Assembly (NCBI RefSeq): GCF_000024505.1
Contig: NC_013532.1
Coordinates: 248,001 to 312,000 of the forward strand
DNA from: Anaplasma centrale str. Israel
Lineage (GTDB): Bacteria; Pseudomonadota; Alphaproteobacteria; Rickettsiales; Anaplasmataceae
Length of the DNA: 64,000 nt
Direction of reading: 5' to 3'
Of the stretch, positions 52,049 to 62,283 are shown in pieces. The notes below the pieces were generated by a model that was given only the letters and a program-made list of their open reading frames with translations, was not told the DNA's origin and did no database searches. How positions within the stretch are numbered: the first letter of the stretch is position 1; each line of letters opens with the position of its first letter. Position numbers and translations under genes: made by a program.

Positions 52049-53119
52049 CTAATAATCGAGAATATTTACGTGCCCCATCTTTCTGCGCTGCCTAGGTTCT
52101 AATTTGCCATATATGTGTACGCTACTATTCGAATGTGAGTGTGTTTGGTAGACTGCGGCCGTGTCACCAAAAACGTTTTTTGTGACGCAAGGCGCAAGCA
52201 ACTGCACTTTCCGAAGCGGCAAGCCACACGCCGCGCGCACTAGCTGCTCAAATTGGCTAACATTGCACGCATCCATGCTCCAATGGCCGGAATTATGCGG
52301 GCGTGGCGCTATCTCATTTACCAACAATGATCCGTCTGTTGTAATAAAAAACTCAACAGCTAAAATTCCCACAATGCCAAGCGAAGTTGCTATGGTGATG
52401 GCCATCTCTGCCGCCTGCTCATGCACGGAACGCTTGACTTGTGCGGGGACGATTGATCTATCCAAAATGCCGTCAACGTGATAGTTTTGGGCAATTGGAA
52501 ACAGCTCGTGTGATCCGTCCGCTGCCACAGCAATAATCAGGGAGATCTCTTCGTGAATATCGACAAACTTTTCCAAAATATAGCTGCGGCTCCAATCTAG
52601 GGATGACGCCCCGGCGATATCGCTGCTGCTTTTTAGCGTGTACTGCCCCCTGCCATCGTATCCTAGCTCTGCGGTCTTGAGTAGGCATGGGTAGCCAATG
52701 TCGTCAATGCTACCTAGAAGTTCTGCGTGGCTGTTCACTACCGCAAAATCCGCTACCGGGATGCCAAGATTACGTATGTGCTGCTTTTCTCGTATCCTGT
52801 TTTGCGCAATATGCAGTGCAGCTCTGCCCGGATACACGGGGACTTTTTCTGCAATGATGTCTATTGCACTAATGGGTATGTTTTCAAATTCTATTACCGC
52901 GAGGTTAATTGCAGATGCAAAATCCGACAGTTTGCTGCCATCACTAAAACTCCCAATGGTGGAGGTGTTGGTAACGAAGACTGCTGGGTCATCATGGTGT
53001 TCTGCAAATACGTGGGTCCTGTAACCCATTTTTGATGCGGCTAGGGACGTCATCTTACCGAGTTGTCCTCCGCCCATGATGCCAATGATGGTACCAGTGT
53101 GGACATATGATTTTGGCAT
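52049..53119 (-). CDS. purK: N5-carboxyaminoimidazole ribonucleotide synthase
   Basis: PurK uses ATP and bicarbonate to carboxylate aminoimidazole ribonucleotide in purine synthesis. The N-terminal GIMGGGQLGKM motif, the ATP-grasp segments YPCLLKTAELGYDGRGQY and VEFFITTDGSLLVNEIAPRPHNSGHW, and the 356-aa length are all characteristic. I chose the ATG at 53119 (MPKSYVH), since earlier in-frame codons add an unrelated hydrophobic leader. It is divergent from apaG. Confidence 0.95.
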   Translation of the reverse strand: MPKSYVHTGTIIGIMGGGQLGKMTSLAASKMGYRTHVFAEHHDDPAVFVTNTSTIGSFSDGSKLSDFASAINLAVIEFENIPISAIDIIAEKVPVYPGRAALHIAQNRIREKQHIRNLGIPVADFAVVNSHAELLGSIDDIGYPCLLKTAELGYDGRGQYTLKSSSDIAGASSLDWSRSYILEKFVDIHEEISLIIAVAADGSHELFPIAQNYHVDGILDRSIVPAQVKRSVHEQAAEMAITIATSLGIVGILAVEFFITTDGSLLVNEIAPRPHNSGHWSMDACNVSQFEQLVRAACGLPLRKVQLLAPCVTKNVFGDTAAVYQTHSHSNSSVHIYGKLEPRQRRKMGHVNILDY

Positions 53120-53240
53120 GTGATAGCGATTGATGTAGAAACAAAAAGCAACTATAATTATACCGCTGGGGGGAGATACTTCAATTAGGGTCTGGTGGAC
53201 CACGCGTTTGTTTTTCGAAGTTGTGGGGTGGTGCTGCGCT

Positions 53241-53648
53241 ATGACGACGCCTAGATGTAGTGGTGCGACTGGTCTGATAGAAGTTGAGGTAACACCGAGC
53301 TACCTCGAGGAGCATTCGATGCCGCACGAGAATTGCTACATATGGCTTTACAGCGTCAGGATCAAGAATGTCAGTGATTCTACTGTACAGCTGTTGAAGC
53401 GTAGCTGGAAGATAATAGATTCTAAAGGCATGATAAACGAAGTCAGCGGGTCTGGTGTGGTGGGCCGTCAGCCCGTGCTAAAGCCCGGGGGGTTTTTCGA
53501 GTACACTAGTGGTACGTGCCTCAGTACGCCGTCCGGGGTTATGAACGGGTGGTATCAATTCGTGGATGAAGACAAGGCGCAGGTCTTCTATGTGGACGTG
53601 CCTACTTTCTCGCTTGATAGCCCTTATGATATCGTAAGGCTTAACTAG
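53241..53648 (+). CDS. apaG: ApaG domain protein
   Basis: ApaG is a small fibronectin-III-like protein of unclear biochemical role, linked in enterobacteria to divalent cation efflux and Ap4A phenotypes. The sequence shows the core YSVRIKNVSDSTVQLLKRSW, the GVVGRQPVLKPGGFFEYTSG block with the glycine pattern of the family, and the MNGWYQFV ending. I chose the ATG at 53241 rather than the TTG at 53208, giving 135 aa, close to the usual 125-130. Confidence 0.93.
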   Translation: MTTPRCSGATGLIEVEVTPSYLEEHSMPHENCYIWLYSVRIKNVSDSTVQLLKRSWKIIDSKGMINEVSGSGVVGRQPVLKPGGFFEYTSGTCLSTPSGVMNGWYQFVDEDKAQVFYVDVPTFSLDSPYDIVRLN

Positions 53649-53986
53649 GCCACTTCCGCTGGTGCTGCTGTGCGGTAGGCGCGGCGCACATCCGTCTGTT
53701 TCGTGTGCATAGCCGCAAACGGCGCCCCATTCTTACGGCTTCATGGCCTGAGCTCTACTAGCCTCGTTGCAGTAGCTACGCATCTGTACCCTGTATGGAG
53801 CGAGCTCGTGTCTGTGGGCGCCTGTTTTCACTGCATTTTCACGCTAACTGCGTATCCGCGAGTGTTCTACATGATACTTCCGTGATGACACGCATGTTAA
53901 CGTTAAAAAAGTTAATTATCATATTAATTATGGGCATATCGCTGAGGCCAATGGTTTTGGTCTGCTGTTGATGAAAGGGTGACAGT
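53649..53986 (+). other. gap between apaG and acnA, no gene seen
   Basis: The first 230 bases are mixed composition. The last 100 are A/T-rich (GTTAACGTTAAAAAAGTTAA and ATATTAATTA near 53896-53930) and likely contain the acnA promoter, though I could not fix a -35/-10 pair with normal spacing. Confidence 0.4.
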
Positions 53987-56686
53987 ATGGCGGATTTCTG
54001 TTACCCTGTCGAGAGGAAAGCGGCGCTTCAGTCACTTGTGCGGAGGTTGGGTATGACATGCTTGGATTCTCTACGGGCACGCAAGCAGTTGCGTGCAGGT
54101 GGAGGTTCTTACGACTACTACGCACTAGATGCTGTCTACCGAGACCTCGGTCTTAATGGAAACAAAATTCCGTTTGCGCTCAAGATTTTACTGGAAAATC
54201 TGTTACGTAACGAAGACGGTGTTCATGTTACGCTTGGTGACCTAAAAAAGTTGGCGCACTGTATCGACTCTGGTGCGGAGTGTGAAATAAATTTCATGCC
54301 AGTTAGGGTCATCATGCAAGATTTTACAGGGATACCTGTGCTTGTGGATCTGGCGACCATGCGTGATTACGTGCGAGAAAAAGGGGGGGACCCAAGCTTA
54401 ATAAATCCGCAAGTTCCTGTAGACCTGGTAATAGACCATTCTGTACAGGTTGATTTCTACGGCACGCAGGATGCGTTGGCAAAAAACGTCGAACTGGAGA
54501 TGTCGCGAAATTTGGAGCGCTATAAGTTCCTCAAGTGGGGACAATCCGCATTTAGTAACTTCCGTATAGTGCCGCCGTGTACCGGGATATGTCACCAGGT
54601 CAATCTCGAATATTTGGCCAAGATTGTGTGGAACCGTGGTGGAGTGCTGTGCCCGGACACAGTTATTGGGACTGATAGCCATACTACAATGATAAACGGG
54701 ATTGCGGTGCTGGGATGGGGCGTTGGGGGCATAGAGGCTGAAGCCGCAATGCTCGGGCAGCCAATATCCATGAAGGTTCCCGAAGTGTTGGGGCTGGAAC
54801 TGCACGGCAAGTTGCGTGAGGGTGTTACCGCGACAGATACTGTGCTGACAATCACTAACATTCTCAGAAAGAAGTGCGTGGTGGGGAAATTTGTTGAGTT
54901 TTATGGAGATGGACTCAAGAATTTATCTGTGTTTGACCGAGCCACTGTTGCAAATATGGCGCCGGAATACGGTGCAACTTGTGGGTTCTTTCCGTTTGAT
55001 CAAGGCACGCTAGACTATCTGGATATCACTGGGCGCTCAAAAGAAGACATAGACATAGTCGAGACGTACATGCGTGCACAAGGTCTGTGGTACGAAGGCG
55101 GCAGCGAAGTGGCCTATTCGGATAAGCTTTCTGTGGATTTGGCGGATGTACGGCCCGTAGTTGCAGGGCCCAAAATGCCACAGGAAAGGGTTTTACTGTC
55201 TCAAGTTCCGCATACCCTGCCGGAGTGCGCACACAATAAGACCGAACACGGTTCCGCTGTAAAAAATGGAGATGTAGTTATTGCGGCGATTACCAGCTGC
55301 ACCAATACCTCAAACCCGCATGTTATGGTTGCGGCAGGGCTTGTTGCGCGCAAAGCTAAGCAACTTGGCATAAGGCCAAAACCATGGGTTAAGACTTCAC
55401 TCACTCCCGGTTCTAGGGTTGCCGAGGCGTACTTGCAAGCTTCTGGGCTGCAGGAGTGCCTGGATGACATGGGGTTTAATGTTGCTGGGTACGGATGTGC
55501 CACATGTATTGGGAATTCTGGCCCGCTTGCGCAGGAGATCGAAAGCGCAATCAAAGAGCGAGACCTGCTGGTAGCATCGGTATTATCTGGCAATCGGAAT
55601 TTCGAGGGGAGAATACACCCCTGCGTCAAGGCTAATTTTCTCGCCTCGCCGCCCCTTGTTGTGGTCTACGCGTTGGCAGGTACAGTACTCCTAGATATAA
55701 CCTGCGATCCAGTGTGCCAGGATTCCAACGGCAACAACGTTTTCTTACGCGATTTGTGGCCTTCAAGCCGTGAGATCGAAGAGGTAATCGCGAAGTTTGT
55801 ATCCAGGGAAGTGTTCGAGGAGAAATACAAGGACGTCTTCAGTGGCGATGAGATTTGGAGGAGTGTTGAATCTAAAAGTGAGACAACATATAACTGGGAA
55901 CCTGGGAGCACGTACGTGCAGAGCCCCCCCTACTTCAGGAGCGGAGCCAACAGTGATATGGTCGGCAGGAGGCTCAGCATGAGCGGAGCCAGGATACTGA
56001 TGCTGCTTGGCAATAGCATAACTACTGACCACATTTCTCCTGCAGGCAATATTCCGGCGAACAGTCCGGCAGGTGAGTTTCTCATGTGCAGTGGTGTCCG
56101 AGAGCGAGATTTCAATTCGTACGGTGCAAGAAGGGGCAATCATCACGTGATGTTGCGCGGCACTTTTTCCAACATCAGAATAAAGAATGAGATGCTCGGT
56201 GAAGTGGAAGGTGGGTTCACCAGGCACATTCCAACAGAAAGGATTATGACGGTATTTGAGGCCGCTATGCTCTACAGAAAAGACAGTGTGCCACTGGTAA
56301 TTATTGCAAAGCAGGGATATGGTGCAGGTTCTAGTAGAGACTGGGCGGCGAAGGGTACTCTGCTGCTTGGGGTAAGGGTGGTGATAGCGGAAGATTTTGA
56401 GCGTATACACCGATCCAACTTGGTGGGTATGGGGGTATTGCCACTGGTCTTTAAACGGGCCAGTGACAATGTGTTTTCTGGCAATGAAGTAATCGCACTA
56501 AGCGGCAATGTAGGCATTGGTGAGGAGATTACGTGTAAGATTCGTGATGCAGACGGTTCCGAGCGGGAAATTTCCTTACTGTGCGCAATAAACACTGCAA
56601 TCGAGGAAGAGTATCTCGCTTCCGGGGGTGTACTGCACTACGTCCTGAAAGGGATGGTGGGAGAAAGTATCGGCAGTAACGCGTGA
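53987..56686 (+). CDS. acnA: aconitate hydratase A
   Basis: Aconitase interconverts citrate and isocitrate in the TCA cycle. The iron-sulfur cysteines are in TSCTNTSNPHVM (about 438) and YGCATCIGNSGPL (about 503 and 506). The IGTDSHTTMINGIAVLGWGVGG block and the C-terminal swivel domain (GAGSSRDWAAKGT, VIAEDFERIHRSNLVGMG) are canonical. At 899 aa it is full length. It is a single-gene unit as far as I can see; gatC downstream is convergent. Confidence 0.97.
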   Translation: MADFCYPVERKAALQSLVRRLGMTCLDSLRARKQLRAGGGSYDYYALDAVYRDLGLNGNKIPFALKILLENLLRNEDGVHVTLGDLKKLAHCIDSGAECEINFMPVRVIMQDFTGIPVLVDLATMRDYVREKGGDPSLINPQVPVDLVIDHSVQVDFYGTQDALAKNVELEMSRNLERYKFLKWGQSAFSNFRIVPPCTGICHQVNLEYLAKIVWNRGGVLCPDTVIGTDSHTTMINGIAVLGWGVGGIEAEAAMLGQPISMKVPEVLGLELHGKLREGVTATDTVLTITNILRKKCVVGKFVEFYGDGLKNLSVFDRATVANMAPEYGATCGFFPFDQGTLDYLDITGRSKEDIDIVETYMRAQGLWYEGGSEVAYSDKLSVDLADVRPVVAGPKMPQERVLLSQVPHTLPECAHNKTEHGSAVKNGDVVIAAITSCTNTSNPHVMVAAGLVARKAKQLGIRPKPWVKTSLTPGSRVAEAYLQASGLQECLDDMGFNVAGYGCATCIGNSGPLAQEIESAIKERDLLVASVLSGNRNFEGRIHPCVKANFLASPPLVVVYALAGTVLLDITCDPVCQDSNGNNVFLRDLWPSSREIEEVIAKFVSREVFEEKYKDVFSGDEIWRSVESKSETTYNWEPGSTYVQSPPYFRSGANSDMVGRRLSMSGARILMLLGNSITTDHISPAGNIPANSPAGEFLMCSGVRERDFNSYGARRGNHHVMLRGTFSNIRIKNEMLGEVEGGFTRHIPTERIMTVFEAAMLYRKDSVPLVIIAKQGYGAGSSRDWAAKGTLLLGVRVVIAEDFERIHRSNLVGMGVLPLVFKRASDNVFSGNEVIALSGNVGIGEEITCKIRDADGSEREISLLCAINTAIEEEYLASGGVLHYVLKGMVGESIGSNA

Positions 56687-56725
56687 ATCCGCGCGGGTGG
56701 GAGCGGGAGTTTGCGCCGTGTCCTC

Positions 56726-57046
56726 CTACTCTATGACCTTTTTCACAAAAAAGCACCCAGCCTCTGTACCCACTTCAGAGCAGGCAAGCACTTGGTCTCT
56801 CATCCCTCCATCATCTACGGTGTCGTGGCGCGTCTGTAACGGGCCAGGTGCCCCCCCATGTAGTACGGGATCTACGCCTGTTGTATCAACTTCAGACAGC
56901 ATGTTAAACCACGCCACGACGCTGCCGAGCTCTTCACAATACCGGTCAATCTCGTGCTCTGATATCCTGAGCCTCACCAACCTGGCCGTTCTAGCGAGCT
57001 CTTCGCGCCCTACACATACAGCTGCTCTGTCTGAGGATTTCTTCAC
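56726..57046 (-). CDS. gatC: aspartyl/glutamyl-tRNA amidotransferase subunit C
   Basis: GatC stabilises the GatAB amidotransferase that converts Glu-tRNA(Gln) and Asp-tRNA(Asn). The 106-aa product shows the family pattern: an N-terminal helix with ELARTARLVRLRISEHEI, then WFNMLSEVDTTGVDPVLH, and a C-terminal half with LQTRHDTVDDGGMRDQVLA. Its GTG start overlaps the prs stop codon as GTGA, so prs-gatC are translationally coupled. gatA and gatB are not in this window. Confidence 0.92.
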   Translation of the reverse strand: MKKSSDRAAVCVGREELARTARLVRLRISEHEIDRYCEELGSVVAWFNMLSEVDTTGVDPVLHGGAPGPLQTRHDTVDDGGMRDQVLACSEVGTEAGCFFVKKVIE

Positions 57047-58014
57047 GCCCTGTGCCCCATGCAGTGCGATAGTACACAGTTCCCCAGAAGCCTGCTTACT
57101 GACAGGACCTTTATTTTGCCTTCAGAGAAGGATGCTCCGCTGCTAATAGTGTCTGTCACCACCAAAGAGTCCAGTTCCGACGCTTCTATGGCGTTAATCG
57201 CGCTTCCAGAGAACACACCGTGAGTTATGCGCGCATGCACACTCATAGCGCCTCTTGTTTTCAGGGCTGCGGCTGCGTTACAAAGTGTGCCTCCCGAGTC
57301 TACTATGTCATCCAAAATGAGGCAGTGCCTGTCCTTTACGCTGCCAACTACATGCACGACTTCGGACACTCCAGGACTTTCGCGGTACTTGTCAATGACT
57401 GCTACCTGCACGGAGTTGACTTTGTGCCCCTCTGACAGCGCACGAACGAACTCCCTCACTCTGGGCAGAGACCCACAATCAGGTGCTACGACTACAAGCT
57501 TTTCCAATATGTGGCTGTCCCCAATCTCCTCAACGAACAACCCTGACGCGGGCAAATTGGTGAACGGCATTTCGAAAAACCCAACTGCCTGGCTGGAATG
57601 CAGATCTACGGTGATCAGATGATCTATTCCAGATGTTCCGAGCAACTTTGCGATAACCTTGGAGCTGAGCGCTGACGTCACCATGCCATGCCCACCCGAC
57701 ACACGAGATGTTGCTCTGTCCTGCCGAGAATAGCACATGTAAGGCACCACGGCAGTTACCCTGTCTGGTGCACATACCCGCCGCACGACGTCTGACAACA
57801 ACAACAGCTCCATCAAACTATCATTTGCAGGTTTGCACAAAGACTGCAAAAGCACCACATTCTTGTACGGTGCCACCGAAGCGCTATTTGGAAACTCAAC
57901 GCTTATTTCTCCGTCTGCGAACCTAGAAATGCAAGGAGTAACCACGGGGAACCCCGTGACACTCGACAGGCTTGCAGCAAGGGCCGTAGCAGTGCTGCCG
58001 GGTACTATTACCAT
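57043..58014 (-). CDS. prs: ribose-phosphate pyrophosphokinase
   Basis: Prs makes PRPP from ribose 5-phosphate and ATP for nucleotide synthesis. The sequence has FADGEISVEF, the NDSLMELLLLSDVVRR helix, VVPYMCYSRQDR (the ATP loop) and the PRPP-binding LILDDIVDSGGTLCNAA near residue 235. Length is 323 aa with the ATG at 58014; a TTG at 58032 would add six residues. It is divergent from the mrp gene. Confidence 0.94.
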   Translation of the reverse strand: MVIVPGSTATALAASLSSVTGFPVVTPCISRFADGEISVEFPNSASVAPYKNVVLLQSLCKPANDSLMELLLLSDVVRRVCAPDRVTAVVPYMCYSRQDRATSRVSGGHGMVTSALSSKVIAKLLGTSGIDHLITVDLHSSQAVGFFEMPFTNLPASGLFVEEIGDSHILEKLVVVAPDCGSLPRVREFVRALSEGHKVNSVQVAVIDKYRESPGVSEVVHVVGSVKDRHCLILDDIVDSGGTLCNAAAALKTRGAMSVHARITHGVFSGSAINAIEASELDSLVVTDTISSGASFSEGKIKVLSVSRLLGNCVLSHCMGHRA

Positions 58015-58126
58015 ACTAACCAAACGTCGCAATTAACGAGCGCATGATAATTAGGTGCATCACAAAAGTAAACATGTTTTACCATACGTGGTACCATAAC
58101 CCTTCACCCTGCTATGCGAAGTTGCA

Positions 58127-59158
58127 ATGTTCACTGAACAAGATGTTAGAAAAATTCTGGAGAAGATTACGGATCCGGAAACAGGTAACAGCGTGGCTGA
58201 CGTCGGTAAATTCTCTGTCACCCTGAACGGAAGCAATGTGGGCGTAATATTGGATATGCCCGAACGGGTTACTAAATCGTGGGAACAGCACTTCAAAGCA
58301 AAGTGTATACGCGAAATCCAGAACGGTATCGCTGGCGTATCAAGTGTAACGGTTGCGCTGGTGCGCAGAGGCGCGTCTAATGTGCCCAAGGTTAAGATCA
58401 AGGGAGTAAGCAACACGGTGTTAGTTGTTTCCGGTAAGGGAGGTGTAGGAAAGTCTACTATAGCGACTCAGATTGCTCTGTCTCTGGTACGGTGTGGGTA
58501 CAGGGTTGCGCTGGTGGACGCAGACATTTATGGTCCCTCAATTCCGCACCTACTTGGGGCTGATGCCCTGGCGGGAATCGACCACGATGGCATGATAATG
58601 CCCCTGAAAAGTTTTGGGTTGAAAAGCATTTCGATTGGGAACCTTGTGGAGGACAAAAACAAGGCGATAGTATGGCGCGGTCCCATGCTTACTAAGGCAA
58701 TAGACAAGCTTATGATGGGCACGAACTGGGGTGAGATAGACTACATGATAGTTGATACCCCGCCGGGTACTGGTGATGTGCATATCAGCCTTGCAAAGTT
58801 CGCTACGACCGGAGCAGTGGTGGTCTCCACCCCTCAGAGGCTGTCGGCATTGCAGGTCATGAAGACCTGTAACATGCTTGCGAATCTGAACATTAAACTA
58901 TTGGGGGTCGTGGAAAACATGAGCTACTTTTTTGATGATGTATCTGGCTGCAAGACCTACGTGTTTGGCATGGGGGGAGCGCAAGATATAGCCAAGCTGA
59001 CTGGGGCACCGTTTCTTGGTGATGTAAGAATTGACCCCGAGATTTGCAAAACCTCAGAAAGCAGGAACCCAACCGTGAGTAGCAAAGACTTACTAAATGC
59101 GTATGACAACATTACAAGAAATATGCTAACGAGCGTTGGCGAGAGCGTTGCAACATAG
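58127..59158 (+). CDS. mrp: Mrp/ApbC-family iron-sulfur cluster carrier ATPase
   Basis: These P-loop ATPases deliver Fe-S clusters to apoproteins. An N-terminal MIP18-like domain (residues 1-85, FTEQDVRKILEKITDPETG) precedes the deviant Walker A VSGKGGVGKSTIATQ (about 100). The switch-type segments DADIYGPSIPHLLG and IVDTPPGTGDVH follow. The C-terminal CxxC of cluster-binding members is not present; the equivalent region (ENMSYFFDDVSGCKTYVFG) has a single Cys. Length of 343 aa is normal. Confidence 0.93.
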   Translation: MFTEQDVRKILEKITDPETGNSVADVGKFSVTLNGSNVGVILDMPERVTKSWEQHFKAKCIREIQNGIAGVSSVTVALVRRGASNVPKVKIKGVSNTVLVVSGKGGVGKSTIATQIALSLVRCGYRVALVDADIYGPSIPHLLGADALAGIDHDGMIMPLKSFGLKSISIGNLVEDKNKAIVWRGPMLTKAIDKLMMGTNWGEIDYMIVDTPPGTGDVHISLAKFATTGAVVVSTPQRLSALQVMKTCNMLANLNIKLLGVVENMSYFFDDVSGCKTYVFGMGGAQDIAKLTGAPFLGDVRIDPEICKTSESRNPTVSSKDLLNAYDNITRNMLTSVGESVAT

Positions 59159-59292
59159 CCCCTCACGGACGGCCAGCAAGAGGAGCGGCGCACACACCAG
59201 TGCGGAGATTCGTACGCCAACCAGGGCCGCGCCTGCTGGCAATTTGGTAAAAGGGCAAGCCCGGCCTCTTGTGCCCCAACCGCACAAACCCC

Positions 59293-59877
59293 CTACTGCC
59301 GCTTGATCAACTTGCCGATCTCCCTCTCCACGATTTCCCTAACCAATCCTGGTAGGTTTTTGTTCAGCCAATCAGAAAGCTGAGGCCTCAGCGCACTGAG
59401 TGCAAGCTCTTCTACGGTGAGACCCCCGCTGTTGCCGTCTTCCACGGGACCAGCGGCTGCATGACCCTCAGTAACCATGGCGGCATCTACCAGCTTTTTT
59501 ATCTCCTTGGTAGCTGCCTCTATGTTTTCCCGGGAGAGCAAGGTGTCCTCATCCACAGCAACGTCAGGAGCTGCGCCACCTGCGAAAGAGGCCAAGGACG
59601 AGCTCTCGGTAAGCTCCATGGAGCAACTTATCTGGCGTTGTTGGACCTCCCTTTCCACCGAACAGAAATTCTTAGAGTGGCGCACCCTACCCACGCTCTG
59701 CGTAACACCGACGCTGCCAGACACACTGGGGGCTTCTTTCTTGCAATGCACCACATCCAGATTTTCTGGGTTTTCTAGGTACATCACGTCATCATGCGCC
59801 TGGGAATCGCTAAGAATAACCCTCCTTATACTTGCAACAACATCACGTATGGACTGGAGACTGCTGGGACCACTCAT
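59293..59877 (-). CDS. PopZ-like protein (DUF2497 family)
   Basis: PopZ organises cell-pole scaffolds in alphaproteobacteria. The sequence shows the two short conserved ends of the family, an N-terminal helix IRDVVASIRRVILSD and the C-terminal LTVEELALSALRPQLSDWLN followed by LPGLVREIVEREIGKLI, with a low-complexity acidic middle between. I chose the ATG at 59877, preceded by AGGA. It lies just downstream of the tolC-like gene, the arrangement usual in alphaproteobacteria. Whether it makes polar scaffolds in this organism is unknown. Confidence 0.85.
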   Translation of the reverse strand: MSGPSSLQSIRDVVASIRRVILSDSQAHDDVMYLENPENLDVVHCKKEAPSVSGSVGVTQSVGRVRHSKNFCSVEREVQQRQISCSMELTESSSLASFAGGAAPDVAVDEDTLLSRENIEAATKEIKKLVDAAMVTEGHAAAGPVEDGNSGGLTVEELALSALRPQLSDWLNKNLPGLVREIVEREIGKLIKRQ

Positions 59878-59904
59878 AACAAGCACATCCTAAAGGTACG
59901 TGAC

Positions 59905-61131
59905 CTAATTAATATTAAATTGCCCAATTAAGGCAAGCAAATTGTACTGACTCACAATCAACTCGCTGTGCGCGTTTATCGTGTTCACTCTTGCTTTGAG
60001 CAGCTCCTGTTCAACATCTAGTACATCCAAAGTTGTTTTTAAGTTCAGTTTTGCCTCCTGCTTTATTGCTTCCAGCGCTGTTTCTGTGAATCTGGCAGAA
60101 TCACGTGCGGACTTCAATACAGACCTAGACGTCGCCAGGTTTTCCCAAGCCAGTACGATTGACTCCTCAATTTCCCGCATCTCCTCGCGCAAAGAATACA
60201 GCTTGTGTTGCCGAATTTTGTGTGCCCGGTCAATATCCATAAACCCCGTCCCTTGCTCAAAAAGCGCAAGCCGCAGCCGCACCTCTAATCGCTGTGATGC
60301 CTTTTCCACGCTCATACCCGGGAATAGCTCGGACGCAGATACGCTCAACGACGGAAGCAGCTTCTTAGCTGTTGCTATGGCCACATCGCGCTTTGATGCT
60401 TGATATAGGTACCTCGACAGCGTGAGAGCGAGATTACCCGACTTCGAGGCTTCTATGGCTTCCTGCAGTGATTCGGGAATCTGGAGCCTGTGCTTGGGAT
60501 ATCTTAGGTCTACTGGTTTTTCTCCCACTATGCGCGTGTAACTTGCCTCCATGGCTTTTAGCTTGCCTGCCGCACTCATGGCGTCAGATTTTGCAGCGGA
60601 AAACCTCGCCCTTGCTTGAGCCAACTCAGTTTTTGTAATCTCTCCCACTGAAAAACGTTTTTCTGCTGCAAGCATGTGTTGCTCGAACACCTTTACATTA
60701 TTCTCGTTCAGTTTGTGTACTTCATATGCGGTTAGCACCCCCATGTAAGTCTTTATTGCGCTCAGAAGGGTTTTTTGTTTCTCTAGAGCCAGCCCTACAT
60801 CCTGTGCATTGTGCAGATGTCTTGCCTTGTCAAGAGCAAGCGTCGCAGCGCCATCAAACATTGGTTGTGTGAGGGTTAAAGTAGACATACTCTGCGATGC
60901 ATGCCTACCGTCCTTCTGTACGACAAAGTCATAGGTCACTCTGGGCAGGAACCCCCTGACAACTGCACTGGCTATCTCTCTTTTGGTAGCCAGGCTCCTA
61001 TAGACGCCCGCCTTGATGGCATAATTGTTTTCCAGCGTCTTTTTCAACGCCTCGTCAAGCGAAGTCCCGTAGGCCCCGGAAGAGAGGGCAACCAAAAGGG
61101 CAGACGGAAGCAATAGAAATCCCATGCGCAT
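59905..61131 (-). CDS. tolC: TolC-like outer-membrane efflux protein
   Basis: A signal peptide (about residues 1-22) precedes a mature protein of two TolC repeats, each with a long helical hairpin: LEKQKTLLSAIKTYMGVLTA and ITKTELAQARARFSAAKSDA in the first, REEMREIEESIVLAWENLAT and EAKLNLKTTLDVLDVEQELL in the second. It should form a trimeric outer-membrane channel for type I secretion or efflux. The 408-aa length is slightly short for the family. Start ATG at 61131, with a second ATG two codons later. A partner ABC transporter is not in the window. It is divergent from rplM. Confidence 0.9.
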   Translation of the reverse strand: MRMGFLLLPSALLVALSSGAYGTSLDEALKKTLENNYAIKAGVYRSLATKREIASAVVRGFLPRVTYDFVVQKDGRHASQSMSTLTLTQPMFDGAATLALDKARHLHNAQDVGLALEKQKTLLSAIKTYMGVLTAYEVHKLNENNVKVFEQHMLAAEKRFSVGEITKTELAQARARFSAAKSDAMSAAGKLKAMEASYTRIVGEKPVDLRYPKHRLQIPESLQEAIEASKSGNLALTLSRYLYQASKRDVAIATAKKLLPSLSVSASELFPGMSVEKASQRLEVRLRLALFEQGTGFMDIDRAHKIRQHKLYSLREEMREIEESIVLAWENLATSRSVLKSARDSARFTETALEAIKQEAKLNLKTTLDVLDVEQELLKARVNTINAHSELIVSQYNLLALIGQFNIN

Positions 61132-61361
61132 AAGCAACCACCAACTACTGTTTGTTTCACCGTGCTATAGTTATGTAAAATCGCCGCCTGCGCAACATCT
61201 TAATCACTCCGCGTATTGGGTAGAGAGCGCGCTGCGTGGTCGCACAACTTATGCTGCTCGCCTTGTGCCTGTTCTTGGTCGCAGGGCTCAGTTTGAAATT
61301 GACAAGCGTGGGATATGGCGGTAGAGTGGCGGTGGTGCGTTTAGGTTTTTGTGATTTTACC

Positions 61362-61853
61362 ATGGGTGTATTAGGTGCTAGGACTTTCTCTCTGAAGGCT
61401 GGCCAAGTGGACAAGCGTTGGGTGCTTATTGATGCTGACGGGGCCGTGGTCGGTAGGCTGGCGGCGTTTGTTGCTGGTGTGCTGCGCGGTAAGAACAAGC
61501 CTGAGTACACGCCTCACATGGACTGTGGAGACAACGTGATTGTCATAAACGCTGGTAGCGTCAGGTTTACCGGCAGTAAGCGTAAGAACAAGATCTATTA
61601 CAGGCACACTGGGTACCCTGGTGGCCTGAAGAGCTGCACTCCCATGGATATCGAGCGCGCTGGTCGTCCCGAGAGAATAGTGGAAATGGCCGTGTGGAGG
61701 ATGCTGGGCGATGGCCCGTTGGCGAGGCGGCGCTTTAAAAATCTCAAAGTGTACGCAGGCCCGGTTCATGGGCACGATGCTCAGAAGCCCGTGCCGCTGG
61801 ACTTCGGTGCGGTGAACGTTAAGAATGTAAGGGGAAAGCATGACAGAGGATGA
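61362..61853 (+). CDS. rplM: 50S ribosomal protein L13
   Basis: The sequence has [32 protein letters not shown], the [13 protein letters not shown] loop and [18 protein letters not shown], all standard for L13. I start it at ATG 61362 ([15 protein letters not shown]); the 42 in-frame residues upstream are hydrophobic and not part of L13. The rpsI start overlaps its end by 14 bases, the conserved rplM-rpsI operon. Confidence 0.96.
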   Translation: MGVLGARTFSLKAGQVDKRWVLIDADGAVVGRLAAFVAGVLRGKNKPEYTPHMDCGDNVIVINAGSVRFTGSKRKNKIYYRHTGYPGGLKSCTPMDIERAGRPERIVEMAVWRMLGDGPLARRRFKNLKVYAGPVHGHDAQKPVPLDFGAVNVKNVRGKHDRG

Positions 61854-62283
61854 GGGAGCTGCCAGTACGGGCAAATCTGTTGCCAAGATAGATAAGTTTG
61901 GTCGCTCTTACGGCACTGGTAGCAGGAAGACTGCTGTTGCCAAGGTGTGGCTGAAGGTGGGGAGCGGTGTAGTCACCGTGAACGGTGTTGAGTGCGCTAA
62001 GTACTTCAAGAGGGAGTCCCTGTGCCGCAGGGTTCACGCTCCGTTTGGGGTTTCTTCTTCTGTCGGCTGCTATGACGTAAAGGCTGTGGTGTTTGGGGGA
62101 GGTATCTCTGGCCAGGCTGGGGCCCTGGCTCACGGTATCAGCAAAGCGTTAAAATGCATGAACCCCGCGCTGCATCCCGTTCTAAGGCAATCTGGTTTCC
62201 TAACCAGGGACTCCAGAGTTGTGGAGCGCAAGAAGTATGGTCAACACAAAGCTAGGAAAAAGTGCCAGTTTTCTAAGAGGTAA
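61840..62283 (+). CDS. rpsI: 30S ribosomal protein S9
   Basis: S9 is recognised by [37 protein letters not shown] and the basic C-terminal tail ending KKCQFSKR, whose last Lys/Arg contacts P-site tRNA. Length is 147 aa, with a short charged N-terminal extension. It overlaps rplM by 14 bases and is translationally coupled to it. Confidence 0.96.
   Translation: MTEDEGAASTGKSVAKIDKFGRSYGTGSRKTAVAKVWLKVGSGVVTVNGVECAKYFKRESLCRRVHAPFGVSSSVGCYDVKAVVFGGGISGQAGALAHGISKALKCMNPALHPVLRQSGFLTRDSRVVERKKYGQHKARKKCQFSKR

Noticed and set aside
61236-61361. Hydrophobic N-terminal extension of ribosomal protein L13
   Set aside because: L13 begins at the ATG at 61362; a hydrophobic leader on a ribosomal protein is implausible.
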